Shown: positions 51,320-62,085, numbered from the stretch's first letter. The stretch: DNA of 64,000 bases from Planctomycetota bacterium (GCA_029259745.1 JAJDEO010000017.1:103658-167657), one strand, 5' to 3'. Program-made: numbers and translations. Notes: generated from the sequence alone by a model not told the origin.

Positions 51320-52591
51320 GTGACAAGACTAATTCTCGTAGCGGCCCTCGCGGCCATCCTTGCTGCACCTGCGCTCGCCGACGTGTTCGTCGTCGACAAG
51401 TCAGGCGCGGGCGACTTCACGCAGACGTTCCAAGCCGTGACGAGCGTCAGCAGTGGCGACACGCTCGTGGTCCGAAGTGGTGACTATGGACAGGCGGCAA
51501 CCATCAGCGCCATCCGCCGGGGGATGACGATCGTCGCGGACGGCGACGTCACCGACATGCGCGTCGTCATCATCGACTTGCCCGCCGGCGAGCAGGTGAT
51601 CATCCGCGGCATCGACTTCAGCGCTGCGAGCGCATCCCACGCCACGCTCGAGATCACCGACTGTGCGGGGGACGTGTGGATCGAAGACTGCACCTTCGAG
51701 AACACGGCTGCAGCTCTCAGCGACGGCGGGCAGGCGGGCGCCGCGATCGTCAACTCGGCCAACGTCCTCTTCTCGCGCTGCTCGTTTCGCGCGAGCGATG
51801 GCCTCGACACCTTGACCTTCCCTCCGATCCCGGCCTCGGATGGCGGCATCGCCCTCGACGTGAAGGGCGCAAACGTCTCGCTCTATGAGTGCGAGATGAT
51901 CGGCGGCCGTGGAGGCGACCACGAGTTCGCGACTCTGACGACCTCCGGCGGCTGGGGCGGTGCAGGACTCAAAGCTCTCGATGCGGACGTGCTTCTCGCG
52001 GGGAGTCGTGTCGTGGGCGGTGACGGCGGAGACAGCGTCGCGACGTCCACCCGACTGTCATCACCCGCCTGGGGTGGCGACGCCGTCATGTTCCAGGGCA
52101 TCGGGAAGAAGCTCCGGATGACCACCGACGTCGTCCTCGAACCCGGGTTCGGAGGCGTCAACGACTCGGGGGAAATCGGCCCGAATGGACAGCTTTTCGA
52201 CGTGACGTCGGGAGCCGACGCCCAGATCTACGCGGGCGACACACGTGCCTTGAGCGTCACGCCGCTCGCACGCGAGGGCGAGATTGTCACGCTCAGCTAC
52301 ATCGGAAAGGGACCCGACGTGGTCGGTCTCCTCGTCTCGCTGACCTACGACTACACGCCGTTCTCGGGCGCCAAAGGCACGCTCGTTCCCGGCGCACCCT
52401 TCCTGCAGTCGTTCATCTTGGGAATCCCCGGTCCGGACGGAACACTCGATGTGTCCTTCGCGATTCCCGACCTGGGTTTCGGCGCCGACGATGCGATCGT
52501 CCTGTTCCACCAGGCCTACTCGAACACGTTTGGCGACGGGAAGATGCTCAGCGTTCCGAGCGCCCACGTGATCATCGACGACAGTCTGTAG
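51320..52591 (+). CDS. Secreted beta-helix-like protein, second of a tandem pair
   Basis: 423 residues. The start is a GTG at 51320 preceded by GGGAGG; the signal peptide is LILVAALAAILAAPALAD. The mature part resembles its upstream neighbour (GDTLVVRSGDYG, VWIEDCTFE, VNDSGEIGPNGQLF) and ends in the same SVPSAHVIIDDSL. The nucleotide sequence around that end is also nearly identical to the first copy, so they probably arose by tandem duplication. The exact fold and activity are not established. Confidence 0.7.
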   Translation: MTRLILVAALAAILAAPALADVFVVDKSGAGDFTQTFQAVTSVSSGDTLVVRSGDYGQAATISAIRRGMTIVADGDVTDMRVVIIDLPAGEQVIIRGIDFSAASASHATLEITDCAGDVWIEDCTFENTAAALSDGGQAGAAIVNSANVLFSRCSFRASDGLDTLTFPPIPASDGGIALDVKGANVSLYECEMIGGRGGDHEFATLTTSGGWGGAGLKALDADVLLAGSRVVGGDGGDSVATSTRLSSPAWGGDAVMFQGIGKKLRMTTDVVLEPGFGGVNDSGEIGPNGQLFDVTSGADAQIYAGDTRALSVTPLAREGEIVTLSYIGKGPDVVGLLVSLTYDYTPFSGAKGTLVPGAPFLQSFILGIPGPDGTLDVSFAIPDLGFGADDAIVLFHQAYSNTFGDGKMLSVPSAHVIIDDSL

Positions 52592-52658
52592 CCACGAAGG
52601 CGTCTCGGCGAGACGGCGACGGAGGACGACAACCGGACTTGCTGATCGAGTGCAGCTG

Positions 52659-54032
52659 CTACTCCGAGCGGCCGAAGGTTGCATTCAGCCACACGATGCG
52701 CTCCTCGAAGTCCGCCCGCGCGCTACAGCGCTCGATGACGACCGCCGCTTGCTCATGCATGCTTTGAATCTCGCGGGGCGACGGGCACAGCTCCAGCGCC
52801 CGCTCGTACGCACGGAAGCCCGGGCGCCAGCGCGCAAGATAGAAGCACGCCTCGCCCTCCGTCGCACGAGACCAATGGTCGGTCGGCGCTGATTGACAGT
52901 AGTCGAGCACATCACTGGCTACGGCCCGCGCGGCTTCGAGGTCGTCGATGAAGCAGGCGGTCATGAACGCCACGTTGATGCCGTGATAGAAAGCCTGAGA
53001 CCAGTCGCCTGAACCAACGGCCCGCGCGTAGGCATCGGAGTACAACGACAGCGCACCGTCACCGTCGGTCGCCTGACCGTCCTGCAGCCACCGACGTTTC
53101 AGGCGCCCGGCGCGGACGCCCTGTGCGTCCGTCCCCACGCGTCCCGCCCGCTCGAGCACCTCGATCGCTTCGGCGCCACGACCGAGACCGTCGAGCGCAA
53201 GCGCGAGCGTGACGAGGCGCTGATCGTCGAGACCGTGGCTCTTCGGGAGAAGGTGATCGACGACCGCTTGGAAGTCGCGCATCTCGAGAGCGAGTCGAGC
53301 CGAACTCCATGGACCTCTTGGTGCCGCCACACCTTGAATCCCGGTGACAACGACCTGGACGGCAAGGGCATCGCGGTGGTCAGGCTTCACCATGGTGAGG
53401 TGGTTGCCGACAACAACGCCCGTCTGTTCCTCCGAGAAGGGCGCGAGGGCTGATCTGGGCGGAACAAACTGATCCTCGTCGCCAGCGCAGGCGCGAAGCG
53501 TGAACGCGGGCTTCGCGTACCGGCGCGACCAGTCCTCGCGAAGCGTCGTGATGAAATCGCCCTCTCGGGCCATGTCACGCACCTGACGTTTCAAGCGCTG
53601 GAACCACGAGGCTTTCGCGAGTCCATCGCTGGGCGTCCCGAACATGAACACGTGTGATGTGCGCTGCTCCAACTCGGGAGAATCCAACAACGCACGCTGC
53701 ACCACGAGTCCGCCCATACTGTGAGCCACGAGAGCCAACGCTCGGTAGCCGCGAAGACCGCCCGACTTGGCGATCTCGCCTAGCAAACCACCAAGGGTCC
53801 GAAGGGACGGACTCCCCGTCCACAATCCCTCGAACAACCCGGGCGTAAGACTCGTCCGATACCCCAGCGATGCGACATCCCATTCGCGAAGGGCGTCCGC
53901 CTCCATCAAGAGCTCCGGGAAGCGCCCCCAAGTCGCGATCGCATCGCCCCCGAACCCATGGACGAAGACGATCGCCGTCGCTCCATGCGGTTCTTTTCGG
54001 TGCCATACAAGCCCCGGCATCGACTCCGTCAT
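52659..54032 (-). CDS. Alpha/beta hydrolase fused to a TPR-like C-terminal region
   Basis: 457 residues. The N-terminal about 230 residues are a serine hydrolase of the lipase/PGAP1-like kind: FVHGFGGDA, nucleophile S105 in A-H-S-M-G-G, Asp185 or Asp187 in GDEDQFVP, and H211. The C-terminal half is helical: LVTLALALDGLGRGAEAIEVLE (TPR-like), then TDAQGVRAGRLKRRW, YHGINVAF and WSRATEGEACFYLARW. That order resembles the DUF4071/TPR-S region found fused to conflict-system effectors. The ATG at 54032 has GGGGAGG four bases upstream and is preferred to a GTG at 54122. There are no obvious immunity partners in the window. Confidence 0.65.
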   Translation of the reverse strand: MTESMPGLVWHRKEPHGATAIVFVHGFGGDAIATWGRFPELLMEADALREWDVASLGYRTSLTPGLFEGLWTGSPSLRTLGGLLGEIAKSGGLRGYRALALVAHSMGGLVVQRALLDSPELEQRTSHVFMFGTPSDGLAKASWFQRLKRQVRDMAREGDFITTLREDWSRRYAKPAFTLRACAGDEDQFVPPRSALAPFSEEQTGVVVGNHLTMVKPDHRDALAVQVVVTGIQGVAAPRGPWSSARLALEMRDFQAVVDHLLPKSHGLDDQRLVTLALALDGLGRGAEAIEVLERAGRVGTDAQGVRAGRLKRRWLQDGQATDGDGALSLYSDAYARAVGSGDWSQAFYHGINVAFMTACFIDDLEAARAVASDVLDYCQSAPTDHWSRATEGEACFYLARWRPGFRAYERALELCPSPREIQSMHEQAAVVIERCSARADFEERIVWLNATFGRSE

Positions 54033-54189
54033 CTGGCCTCCCCATGGCATGACAAACGCCCGGCGGAAGACGAGATCCCACCGAGCGCCGAGAGTATCAG
54101 AGACGTGCGACCCCGCAGACACCGACGTCCTCGGCGGCGCCCGACGTCACCCTGCTCGAGCCTCTGAGCGTCACGCTCGCGACAACGCA

Positions 54190-54227
54190 CGACGCCCGGT
54201 GGAATCGCGTGATTCCACCGGGCGTCG
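54190..54227. terminator. Perfect 17-base hairpin upstream of the hydrolase gene
   Basis: CGACGCCCGGTGGAATC at 54190-54206 and GATTCCACCGGGCGTCG at 54211-54227 pair with a 4-base loop. No obvious gene ends nearby on the plus strand. On the minus strand it lies about 200 bases past the stop of the DUF5989-type gene, with the 164-bp element in between. It may be that operon's terminator, pushed away by the insertion. Confidence 0.55.
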
Positions 54228-54249
54228 TTTGCTTCGTCACTCAGCTGCC

Positions 54250-54413
54250 TAGTGGTGTGATTCAAAAGTTCGCGAAATTAGTTTTGGGTCATCGTCGTCG
54301 CTGGCAAGGCGCATCGCCGCAGACGAATTGGTGGATTCGTCGAGGAGATGCAACACAGCCAGCGGCGAGGAGGGCGCGAAACAAATGACGCGAACTCTTG
54401 AATCACACCACTA
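54250..54413. mobile_element. 164-bp MITE-like element with TA-ended inverted repeats, copy 1
   Basis: TAGTGGTGTGATTCAAAAGT onward (54250-54274) matches the reverse complement of the right end (54389-54413) with one mismatch in 25 bases. The ends are TA, as expected for IS630/Tc1-mariner targets. Internally GACGAAT/GATTCGTC and GCTGGC/GCCAGC pair, so the whole element can fold. It has no coding capacity. A second copy lies at 63830-63993, about 96% identical. Confidence 0.8.
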
Positions 54414-54429
54414 GCGACTCAGGCGCCGA

Positions 54430-54896
54430 TCAGAACAGCGTGTAGATGAACGGCGAGAGGACCGGCGAGGCGGCTGCGGCGGCGAGGAGCAGGCCGATCG
54501 TCAGCATGATGAAGACACACGGCAGCAGGAACCAGTTGCCGCGGTCCCAGGTGCTGAGGATGACGGCGCCAACCGTCGAGACCTTGCCGATCGCGTGCTT
54601 GATGACGAGCCCGATCACGACGACCGCGAGGCCCATCATGATGTAGTAGAGCACCGGTGCACGCACGCTCTCCTCGGTGGGCTGGCTGATGATCCCCCAC
54701 GTCAGCGCCTCGGAACCCGGCACCTTGAACGTCGCCCAGCGCGCGAGCGCGATGATGCTGTAGATGAACGTGAGCAACAGGCCGACCTTGACCACCGAGC
54801 CGACCGGGTTCTCCTGCTTCTTGTGGTTCAGCCAGTAGAGGATCGACATCACGATCCACAGGCCGATGAAGACCTGCTCGAGCGTACCGAGAGCAT

Positions 54897-54900
<4 letters not shown>
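54430..54900 (-). CDS. DUF5989-type membrane protein of the carbamoyltransferase locus
   Basis: 156 residues, with about four hydrophobic segments. The C-terminal FIMLTIGLLLAAAAASPVLSPFIYTLF matches the DUF5989 family, which normally consists of only about 50 residues. The N-terminal about 100 residues may be an added SxtJ-like membrane part. Start ATG overlaps the carbamoyltransferase stop by 4 bases (ATGA). DUF5989 genes are typically linked to NodU-type carbamoyltransferase, so the two proteins probably act together. Confidence 0.75.
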
Positions 54901-56693
<1,793 letters not shown>

Positions 56694-56740
56694 GGCCCGG
56701 GTCCGATCAGGGGTGAAGGGGACAGGCGCGCGCGGGACGT

Positions 56741-56953
56741 TCAGTCCTGACGGCGCGCATCCTCCAGCGTCTCGTTGACTTGCGACCACTCGCGGAAGGT
56801 GCTTTCCGGCTGGCTCTTGGTGAGGAGCGGGTCGGCGACGAGCTTGTAGACGATCGCCACCGGCGCCACGGCGACGATGTAGATCAGCGTCATCACGAGG
56901 CGCCCGACGACCGTGCCGAAGCGTTCCAGGAAGACGAGGATGGGTTGGAACAT
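56741..56953 (-). CDS. Small membrane protein upstream of the carbamoyltransferase
   Basis: 70 residues with one or two hydrophobic segments (VMTLIYIVAVAPVAIVYKLVA), a polar tail and no catalytic motif. Its position 47 bases before the carbamoyltransferase start and the SxtJ-type tail (ADPLL...STFREW) suggest it belongs to the same locus, probably as a membrane partner. No further family assignment is possible. Confidence 0.65.
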   Translation of the reverse strand: MFQPILVFLERFGTVVGRLVMTLIYIVAVAPVAIVYKLVADPLLTKSQPESTFREWSQVNETLEDARRQD

Positions 56954-57076
56954 GGAGGTCGTCGCGGGGAGGAACGTCGTTCCTCAGGGAAGGGAAGCGG
57001 ACGTGTAGAGCAGAGGTCGCCGGAGTCTATCTGGCCCCCTTGCCGGCGGCAAGAAAACGGACGGCTGCGGGGCTCA

Positions 57077-58078
57077 TCAAGACGAAACACCGCCCTCGAT
57101 GGCCGCGCGAAGCGCTCGCTTGACGTACACGGGGACCATCTCGCGTCGATACGTGGCGTCCCCGTCGATGTTCGACAGCGGATGGCACTGACCGAAGCAG
57201 GCCGCGCCGATTTCCTCGAAGAGCCCCTCGTCGGGCGCACGCCCCTCGGCCAGCTCGGTGACGTTCCGCATGCGCTGAGGCACCGCGGCCAGGGCTGAGA
57301 CGACGATCGCGAGGTCGTGGACCGCTCCGTCCCGAAGTGCGAACGCCACGGCGACAGACAGGCGCGGGAAGTCGATCGAATCCCGAACGCGGAGCTTCAT
57401 GTAGGCGCCGTGGAGCCCCGCAGCGGGCGCGGGCAGCTCGACGCGCAGCAGCATCTCATCGGCCTCCAGCACCTTGTTCTGCACGCCGTCACGCTGGAAG
57501 AAGTCGTCGATCCCGACGATCCGCTCGCCGCGCGCCTGGCTCGTGAGGACGAGCCGGGCCCCGAGCGTCATGAGCACAGGCGCCGAGTCGTTGCTCGCCG
57601 CGGCCACGCAGCGCTTTCCGCCCTTCACCACGTGGCAGGCCGAGCCGTCCTTCTTGAGGCAGTAGCCGAGCGACTCGCGCCAGAAGTGCGTCTGGTTGAT
57701 GTAGACGCAGCGGGTATTGAGGCAGACATTCCCCCCCAGCGTGCCCATCCGGCGGTGATGTGGACCGGCAACGAGCCCGACGGCCTGGGCCAGCGACGGG
57801 TAGCGCGCGCGCACCGTCGGGTGGCTCGCGAGCGTCTCGAGCGTCATCATCGCGCCGATCGACACGCCGCCGTCGGGAAGCTCCGCGAGCGCCGAGAGGC
57901 CTGGCAGCCGGCTCAGCGAGACGACGATGTCGGCCTCCTCGATGCCGTGCTTCATGTTCGGCAGCAGATCGGTGCCGCCAGCCACGAGCCGTGCGCGCCC
58001 GGGGTTGTCGGCCAGCAGCGCGAGGACCTCGTCGATCGTCGCCGGCGACTCGTAGGTGAAGGTCGGGAGACGCAGCAT
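57077..58078 (-). CDS. FAD subunit of a 4-hydroxybenzoyl-CoA reductase-like molybdenum hydroxylase
   Basis: 333 residues of the CO-dehydrogenase/xanthine-oxidase flavoprotein type. FAD motifs VAGGTDLLP and MGTLGGNVCL are present. The special feature is four Cys residues, C124, C140, C148 and C157, with spacing 16, 8 and 9. That is the same spacing as the extra [4Fe-4S] ligands in the HcrB subunit of Thauera aromatica 4-hydroxybenzoyl-CoA reductase, a cluster not found in ordinary members of the family. ATG at 58078 overlaps the hcrA-type stop (TGATG). The likely reaction is reductive dehydroxylation of 4-hydroxybenzoyl-CoA, but related acyl-CoA substrates are possible. Confidence 0.85.
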   Translation of the reverse strand: MLRLPTFTYESPATIDEVLALLADNPGRARLVAGGTDLLPNMKHGIEEADIVVSLSRLPGLSALAELPDGGVSIGAMMTLETLASHPTVRARYPSLAQAVGLVAGPHHRRMGTLGGNVCLNTRCVYINQTHFWRESLGYCLKKDGSACHVVKGGKRCVAAASNDSAPVLMTLGARLVLTSQARGERIVGIDDFFQRDGVQNKVLEADEMLLRVELPAPAAGLHGAYMKLRVRDSIDFPRLSVAVAFALRDGAVHDLAIVVSALAAVPQRMRNVTELAEGRAPDEGLFEEIGAACFGQCHPLSNIDGDATYRREMVPVYVKRALRAAIEGGVSS

Positions 58079-60549
58079 CAGGACTTGCCTTTCTTCGCGG
58101 CCGCGAGACGTGCGCGGATCGCTTCGACACTCGTGTCGGCCGAGGCCTTGCCGTTCGGCGACGGCGCGCTGGTCTCGCCCTGCTTGGCGCGCAGCGCTGC
58201 GAGCACCTTGCCCGGCGAGAACGGCAGCTCGGTGAGCCAGATCCCGCAGGCGTCGTAGATGGCGTTGGCGACGGCCGGGATCGAGCCGTGCAGCGGGCCC
58301 TCGCCGGCTTCCTTGGCGCCGTAGGGTCCCTCGGGGTCGATCGACTCGACGATCCGCGCGTCGATCTCCGGCGTGTCGAGCGAAGTCGGGATCGTGTACT
58401 CGAGCAGCGACGGTCGGCGATGCAGCCCGGCTTCGACGTGACTCTCGTCGGAGTAGACGTCGTGACTCTCGAGCACGACCTCGGCCGCGCCCATATACGT
58501 GCTGCCCTCGATCTGCCCCTCCACCTGCACGGGACTGATCGCGCGCCCGCAGTCGTGGGCGACCCAGAACTTCTCGATCTTGATCTCGCCCGTCTCGGTG
58601 TCGACGGAGACCTCGGCCGCGTGGGCCGTGAACGAGTAGGCCGGCGAGGCGCCGATCGTGCCGCCGCGGTAGTCGCCGCCGCGATCGGGCGTGTTGTAGC
58701 TGCCCGTCGCCGCGAGCGTCTCGAACTTCGTTTCCGTGAGTTCGAAGGCCTGTTGCGACGTGATACGGCGCTCGCCGTCCTCGCGATCGAAGGCGAAGCC
58801 CTCGGCGAGCATGACCTGCTGGGGCGGGATGTCGAAGTGCTCGCCGACCGCCGCCTGCACCTGCTTGCGCAGCTTGCGCCCCGCGTCCACCGAGGCATTT
58901 CCGGCCATCAGCGTGATGCGCGACGAGTAGGCGCCGAGGTCGACGGGCGTGAGGTCGGTGTCGGCCGCGATCACGCGCACCTGGTCGAGCCGCAGCCCGA
59001 GCTCCTCGGCCACGAGCGTCGCCATCACGGACGAGCTGCCCTGACCGATGTCGGACGTGCCCGTGTACACCTGCGCGAGCCCCGAGCGATCCAGCTTCAC
59101 GAGGATGCCAGCCTGGGGCATGTCGTTCGGATACACGGCGTAGTTCGTACCCGAGATGTACATCGAGCCGGCCATACCGACGCCGCGCCCGAAGGGCAGC
59201 TTGCCGCGCTTGTCCTTCCAGCCCGACGCCTCTTCGACGACGTCGAGACACTCGAGGTATCCGTTCGACGTGATCGTCTGGCCGTTCACCGTCTGGCTGT
59301 TCTCGGCCTGGAGGTTTCTGCGCCGGAACTCGATCGGGTCGAGGCCGACCTTCGTCGCGAGTCGGTCGAGTTGGATCTCGAGGGCGAAGCGCGGCTGCAC
59401 CGAACCGTGACCGCGCTTCGGGCCACACGGCGGCTTGTTCGTGAAGACGCGCGTGGAGTCGAAGCGGTACGTCGGGAAGTGGCACGGCCCCGTGAGGAGC
59501 TGCCCCGAGTAGTACGTGGTGACGAGCCCGAACGACGAATACGACCCACCGTCGATGAGGATCTTGCTGTCGACGCCCGTCACCCTGCCTTCCGCGTCAC
59601 ACGCCGTGCGGAAGTGCATCTCCATCGGGTGACGTCCGCGGTGCGTGTAGAACGTTTCCTCGCGCGTGTAGAGCATCTTCACCGGGCGCTTGCTCTTCAT
59701 CGCGAGTTTGCAGACGCAGAACTCGAGGCTGAACGGGTCGCTCTTGCCGCCGAAGGCCCCGCCGAGGTGCGGCTGGATCACGCGGATGCGATGCGCCGGC
59801 ATCTCGAGCACGCGCGCGAGGGCGCGGTGGACGTAGTGCGGGATCTGCGTCGACGACCAGAGCGTGAGCACCCCATCGCTGCCGAAGCGGGCGACCGCGC
59901 AGTGTGGTTCGATCGGCGCGTGGGCCGTGCCGTGGAAGACGTAGTCGTCCTCGACGACGTGCGCCGCGCCGTCGATTGCCGCGTCGACTTCGCCGAACTC
60001 GAGCAGCACGTTCTTCGAGATGTTGCCCTTCTTGTAGGGCTGGCCGCGAGCGTCGGTCTCGTGGATCTGCGGCTCGCTCTGGACCAGCGACTTGTGCGGA
60101 TCGAAGAACGGTTCGAGCAGCTCGTACTCGACGTCGATCAACGCGAGCGCTGCGTTGGCCGTGTCTTCGTCGATGGCGGCCACGGCCGCGACCTCGTCAC
60201 CGATGAAGCGCACCTTGTCGGTGGCGAGCGCGTTCTCGTCGGGCGTCCACGGGATGACGCCGTACTTGACCGGCATCTCCGAACCGACGACGACGGCGTG
60301 CACGCCGGCGAGCGCGAGCGCGCGCGAGGTGTCGATCGAGAGGATCTTCGCGTGGGCGTGCGGGCTGCGCAGCGTCTTGGCGTGGAGCATGCCCGGCAGC
60401 ACGATGTCGTCGGTGTAGACGGCCTCGCCGGTGGCCTTGCCGATGCCGTCGATCTTGCGCGCTCGTTGACCGACACGCGTGAAGTCACCGTGCGGGGCGT
60501 CGGGCCCGTGCGTGGTGTTGATGACCTTCCGTTCGATCCCACCGGCCAT
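58078..60549 (-). CDS. Molybdopterin subunit of the HCR-like enzyme
   Basis: 823 residues of the molybdopterin-binding large subunit. ARKIDGIGKATGEAVYTDD opens the domain, HLGGAFGGKSDPF and the catalytic Glu motif GPYGAKEAGEG are present. The C-terminal about 40 residues are a Lys/Ala-rich extension. The start ATG at 60549 overlaps the gamma-subunit stop (TGATG) and the stop overlaps the beta-subunit start, so the three genes form one coupled operon (gamma, alpha, beta). Confidence 0.92.
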   Translation of the reverse strand: MAGGIERKVINTTHGPDAPHGDFTRVGQRARKIDGIGKATGEAVYTDDIVLPGMLHAKTLRSPHAHAKILSIDTSRALALAGVHAVVVGSEMPVKYGVIPWTPDENALATDKVRFIGDEVAAVAAIDEDTANAALALIDVEYELLEPFFDPHKSLVQSEPQIHETDARGQPYKKGNISKNVLLEFGEVDAAIDGAAHVVEDDYVFHGTAHAPIEPHCAVARFGSDGVLTLWSSTQIPHYVHRALARVLEMPAHRIRVIQPHLGGAFGGKSDPFSLEFCVCKLAMKSKRPVKMLYTREETFYTHRGRHPMEMHFRTACDAEGRVTGVDSKILIDGGSYSSFGLVTTYYSGQLLTGPCHFPTYRFDSTRVFTNKPPCGPKRGHGSVQPRFALEIQLDRLATKVGLDPIEFRRRNLQAENSQTVNGQTITSNGYLECLDVVEEASGWKDKRGKLPFGRGVGMAGSMYISGTNYAVYPNDMPQAGILVKLDRSGLAQVYTGTSDIGQGSSSVMATLVAEELGLRLDQVRVIAADTDLTPVDLGAYSSRITLMAGNASVDAGRKLRKQVQAAVGEHFDIPPQQVMLAEGFAFDREDGERRITSQQAFELTETKFETLAATGSYNTPDRGGDYRGGTIGASPAYSFTAHAAEVSVDTETGEIKIEKFWVAHDCGRAISPVQVEGQIEGSTYMGAAEVVLESHDVYSDESHVEAGLHRRPSLLEYTIPTSLDTPEIDARIVESIDPEGPYGAKEAGEGPLHGSIPAVANAIYDACGIWLTELPFSPGKVLAALRAKQGETSAPSPNGKASADTSVEAIRARLAAAKKGKS

Positions 60550-61124
60550 CAGCTCGCCTCCCCGGCCGGCTGCTCGTCGAGCTTGGCCATCCCGCCGACA
60601 CCGTTGCGATGCGCCCGCGGTTCGGCGCCGCCCGCCGGTCCTTCCGGCGAATCGACCGACGCCAACGTGCGCCGGCAGGCGTCCTCGACGGCGTCGTAGA
60701 TCTTCGTGTAGCCCGTGCAGCGGCAGAGGTTCGACGACAGCGCGTCGCGGATCTCGTCGCGGCTGGCCTGCGGGTTCTCGGTGACGAGCTGGCGCGCCGC
60801 CATGATCATCCCGGGCTGGCAGAACCCGCACTGCAGGCACCCGGCCTCGTCGAAGCTGTCCTGGACGACATCGGGCCCGGCCTCACTCACGAGCCCCTCG
60901 ATCGTCGTGACCTCACGACCCACGACCTCGCCGGCCAGAGTGAGACACGACAGCACGGACTTGCCGTCGACGTGCAACGTGCAGGCGCCGCAGTCGCCCT
61001 TGTCGCAGCCCTGTTTGCTCCCCGTCAGCCCCGCGCGGTAGCGCAGGACCTCGAGCAGAGTCCAGTGGTCGGGGGCGGCGATGTGGACGTCGTCGCCGTT
61101 GAGTCGGAAAGAAAGGACGCGCAA
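60549..61124 (-). CDS. [2Fe-2S] subunit of the HCR-like enzyme
   Basis: 191 residues. Plant-type cluster ligands C40, C45, C48 and C60 (GCDKGDCGACTL) and the second cluster C99-x2-C102 and C134-x-C136 (CGFC, CRCTGY) are complete. A 40-residue Pro/Gly-rich C-terminal tail is longer than usual. The start is TTG at 61124, supported by GAGGAG eight bases upstream. First gene of the operon; probably transfers electrons between the flavin and the molybdenum site. Confidence 0.9.
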   Translation of the reverse strand: MRVLSFRLNGDDVHIAAPDHWTLLEVLRYRAGLTGSKQGCDKGDCGACTLHVDGKSVLSCLTLAGEVVGREVTTIEGLVSEAGPDVVQDSFDEAGCLQCGFCQPGMIMAARQLVTENPQASRDEIRDALSSNLCRCTGYTKIYDAVEDACRRTLASVDSPEGPAGGAEPRAHRNGVGGMAKLDEQPAGEAS

Positions 61125-61240
61125 CGCAGGAACTCCTCAAAAGTCGCGCGCAGGATAGCAGACGGCCATGGGCGGCTGGGGACGTGGACCCTCTCGATCC
61201 GGGCGAACGCGTTCGCCGTCCCCGTCCCCCTCAACGAGCA

Positions 61241-61275
61241 GCGCCGGGCGCCCCCGTGCGGGAGGCGACCGGCGC
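61241..61275 (-). terminator. Hairpin after the first secreted paralogue
   Basis: GCGCCGGGCGCC at 61241-61252 and GGCGACCGGCGC at 61264-61275 pair with one mismatch, after the stop at 61308 on the minus strand. It shares the sequence CAACGAGCAGCGCCGG with the hairpin after the second paralogue. Confidence 0.7.
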
Positions 61276-61307
61276 CGGATCGTGCGTTGGGCCGTCGGGC
61301 TGCGTCG

Positions 61308-61907
61308 TCACTTGGCGAGCGGCGGGACCTTGCTCGCAGTGATCGTGCGGCACTTCATGCGGCAGCTCCCCGTGCCTTCACGAGAGGCCGCCTCGGACAG
61401 TGCCACCTCCGACTCGATGGTCATGCCTCCGAGCTGCTTGAGCGAGGCGCTCTTGACCTCGTCGCCCTTCATCTTCGTGGACACGAGGCCGTTGGTGTAG
61501 GCACTGGCTTCGCCCACAACGACGAGGCCCTCGCCCTGCTTCTCAATGATCGGAAGCGCCAAGATCATGATGTACACGTTGCCCACCGTCGCGAGCTGAG
61601 CCTCGCCGACTGCCTCGAGTCCACTTCCGAGGTCGGTGTACATCGTCACCGCATACCCGGCCTCTCCCTCGGGCTCGCCGAAGCCGACGAACTGGCCGTA
61701 CATCGTCGTCTTGACCGAGCGGATCTCCGACTTCTCGAAGACGACCGTTTCGCCGCCATCGATGGCCTGGTACTCGGCGACCCGGGCGGACACGACGAAC
61801 TTGGCCCACATGCCGTCGAGCTCCTGCCCGGCGCTGTTCGACGCAAGGCTCGCCAGCGTGATTGCGGTGGACAGGATCAGTCGTGGCATCGTCGAAATCA
61901 TCTTCAT
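61308..61907 (-). CDS. Secreted protein of unknown function, tandem paralogue 1
   Basis: 199 residues with a signal peptide (PRLILSTAITLASLASNSAGQ). The mature part resembles its neighbour upstream: VSARVAEYQAIDGGETVVFEKSEIRS, TDLGSGLEAVGE, ASLKQLGGM and the C-terminal KCRTITASKVPPL. GGAGA upstream supports ATG at 61907. Function unknown. The tandem array suggests a family of related envelope or secreted proteins. Confidence 0.75.
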   Translation of the reverse strand: MKMISTMPRLILSTAITLASLASNSAGQELDGMWAKFVVSARVAEYQAIDGGETVVFEKSEIRSVKTTMYGQFVGFGEPEGEAGYAVTMYTDLGSGLEAVGEAQLATVGNVYIMILALPIIEKQGEGLVVVGEASAYTNGLVSTKMKGDEVKSASLKQLGGMTIESEVALSEAASREGTGSCRMKCRTITASKVPPLAK

Positions 61908-62050
61908 CGGTCTTCTCCGAGTTGGGGAGCGCACTGCACTCCGGACACGACATCAAGCGCCGCAACAGCACCGGTCGAAGCCCCCTCACTGATGCGTCAC
62001 ACGCCGCGCAGCTTTGCGCGACCACAGATGCAACTTCGCTCCAACGAGCA

Positions 62051-62085
62051 GCGCCGGTCGCTCCCCGAGGGGTGGCGACCGGCGC
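62051..62085 (-). terminator. Hairpin after the second secreted paralogue
   Basis: GCGCCGGTCGC at 62051-62061 and GCGACCGGCGC at 62075-62085 form a perfect 11-base stem after the stop at 62118. Its flank CCAACGAGCAGCGCCGG resembles the matching site after paralogue 1. Confidence 0.8.

Noticed and set aside
58078..59485. In-frame extension upstream of the FAD subunit start
   Set aside because: The frame stays open upstream of 58078 through the molybdopterin gene, but the sequence is a shadow and the family begins at MLRLPTFTYE.
58288..60699. Long plus-strand open frame antisense to the molybdopterin subunit
   Set aside because: Shadow of the hcrA-type gene in another frame: repetitive Arg/Val composition and no start signal.
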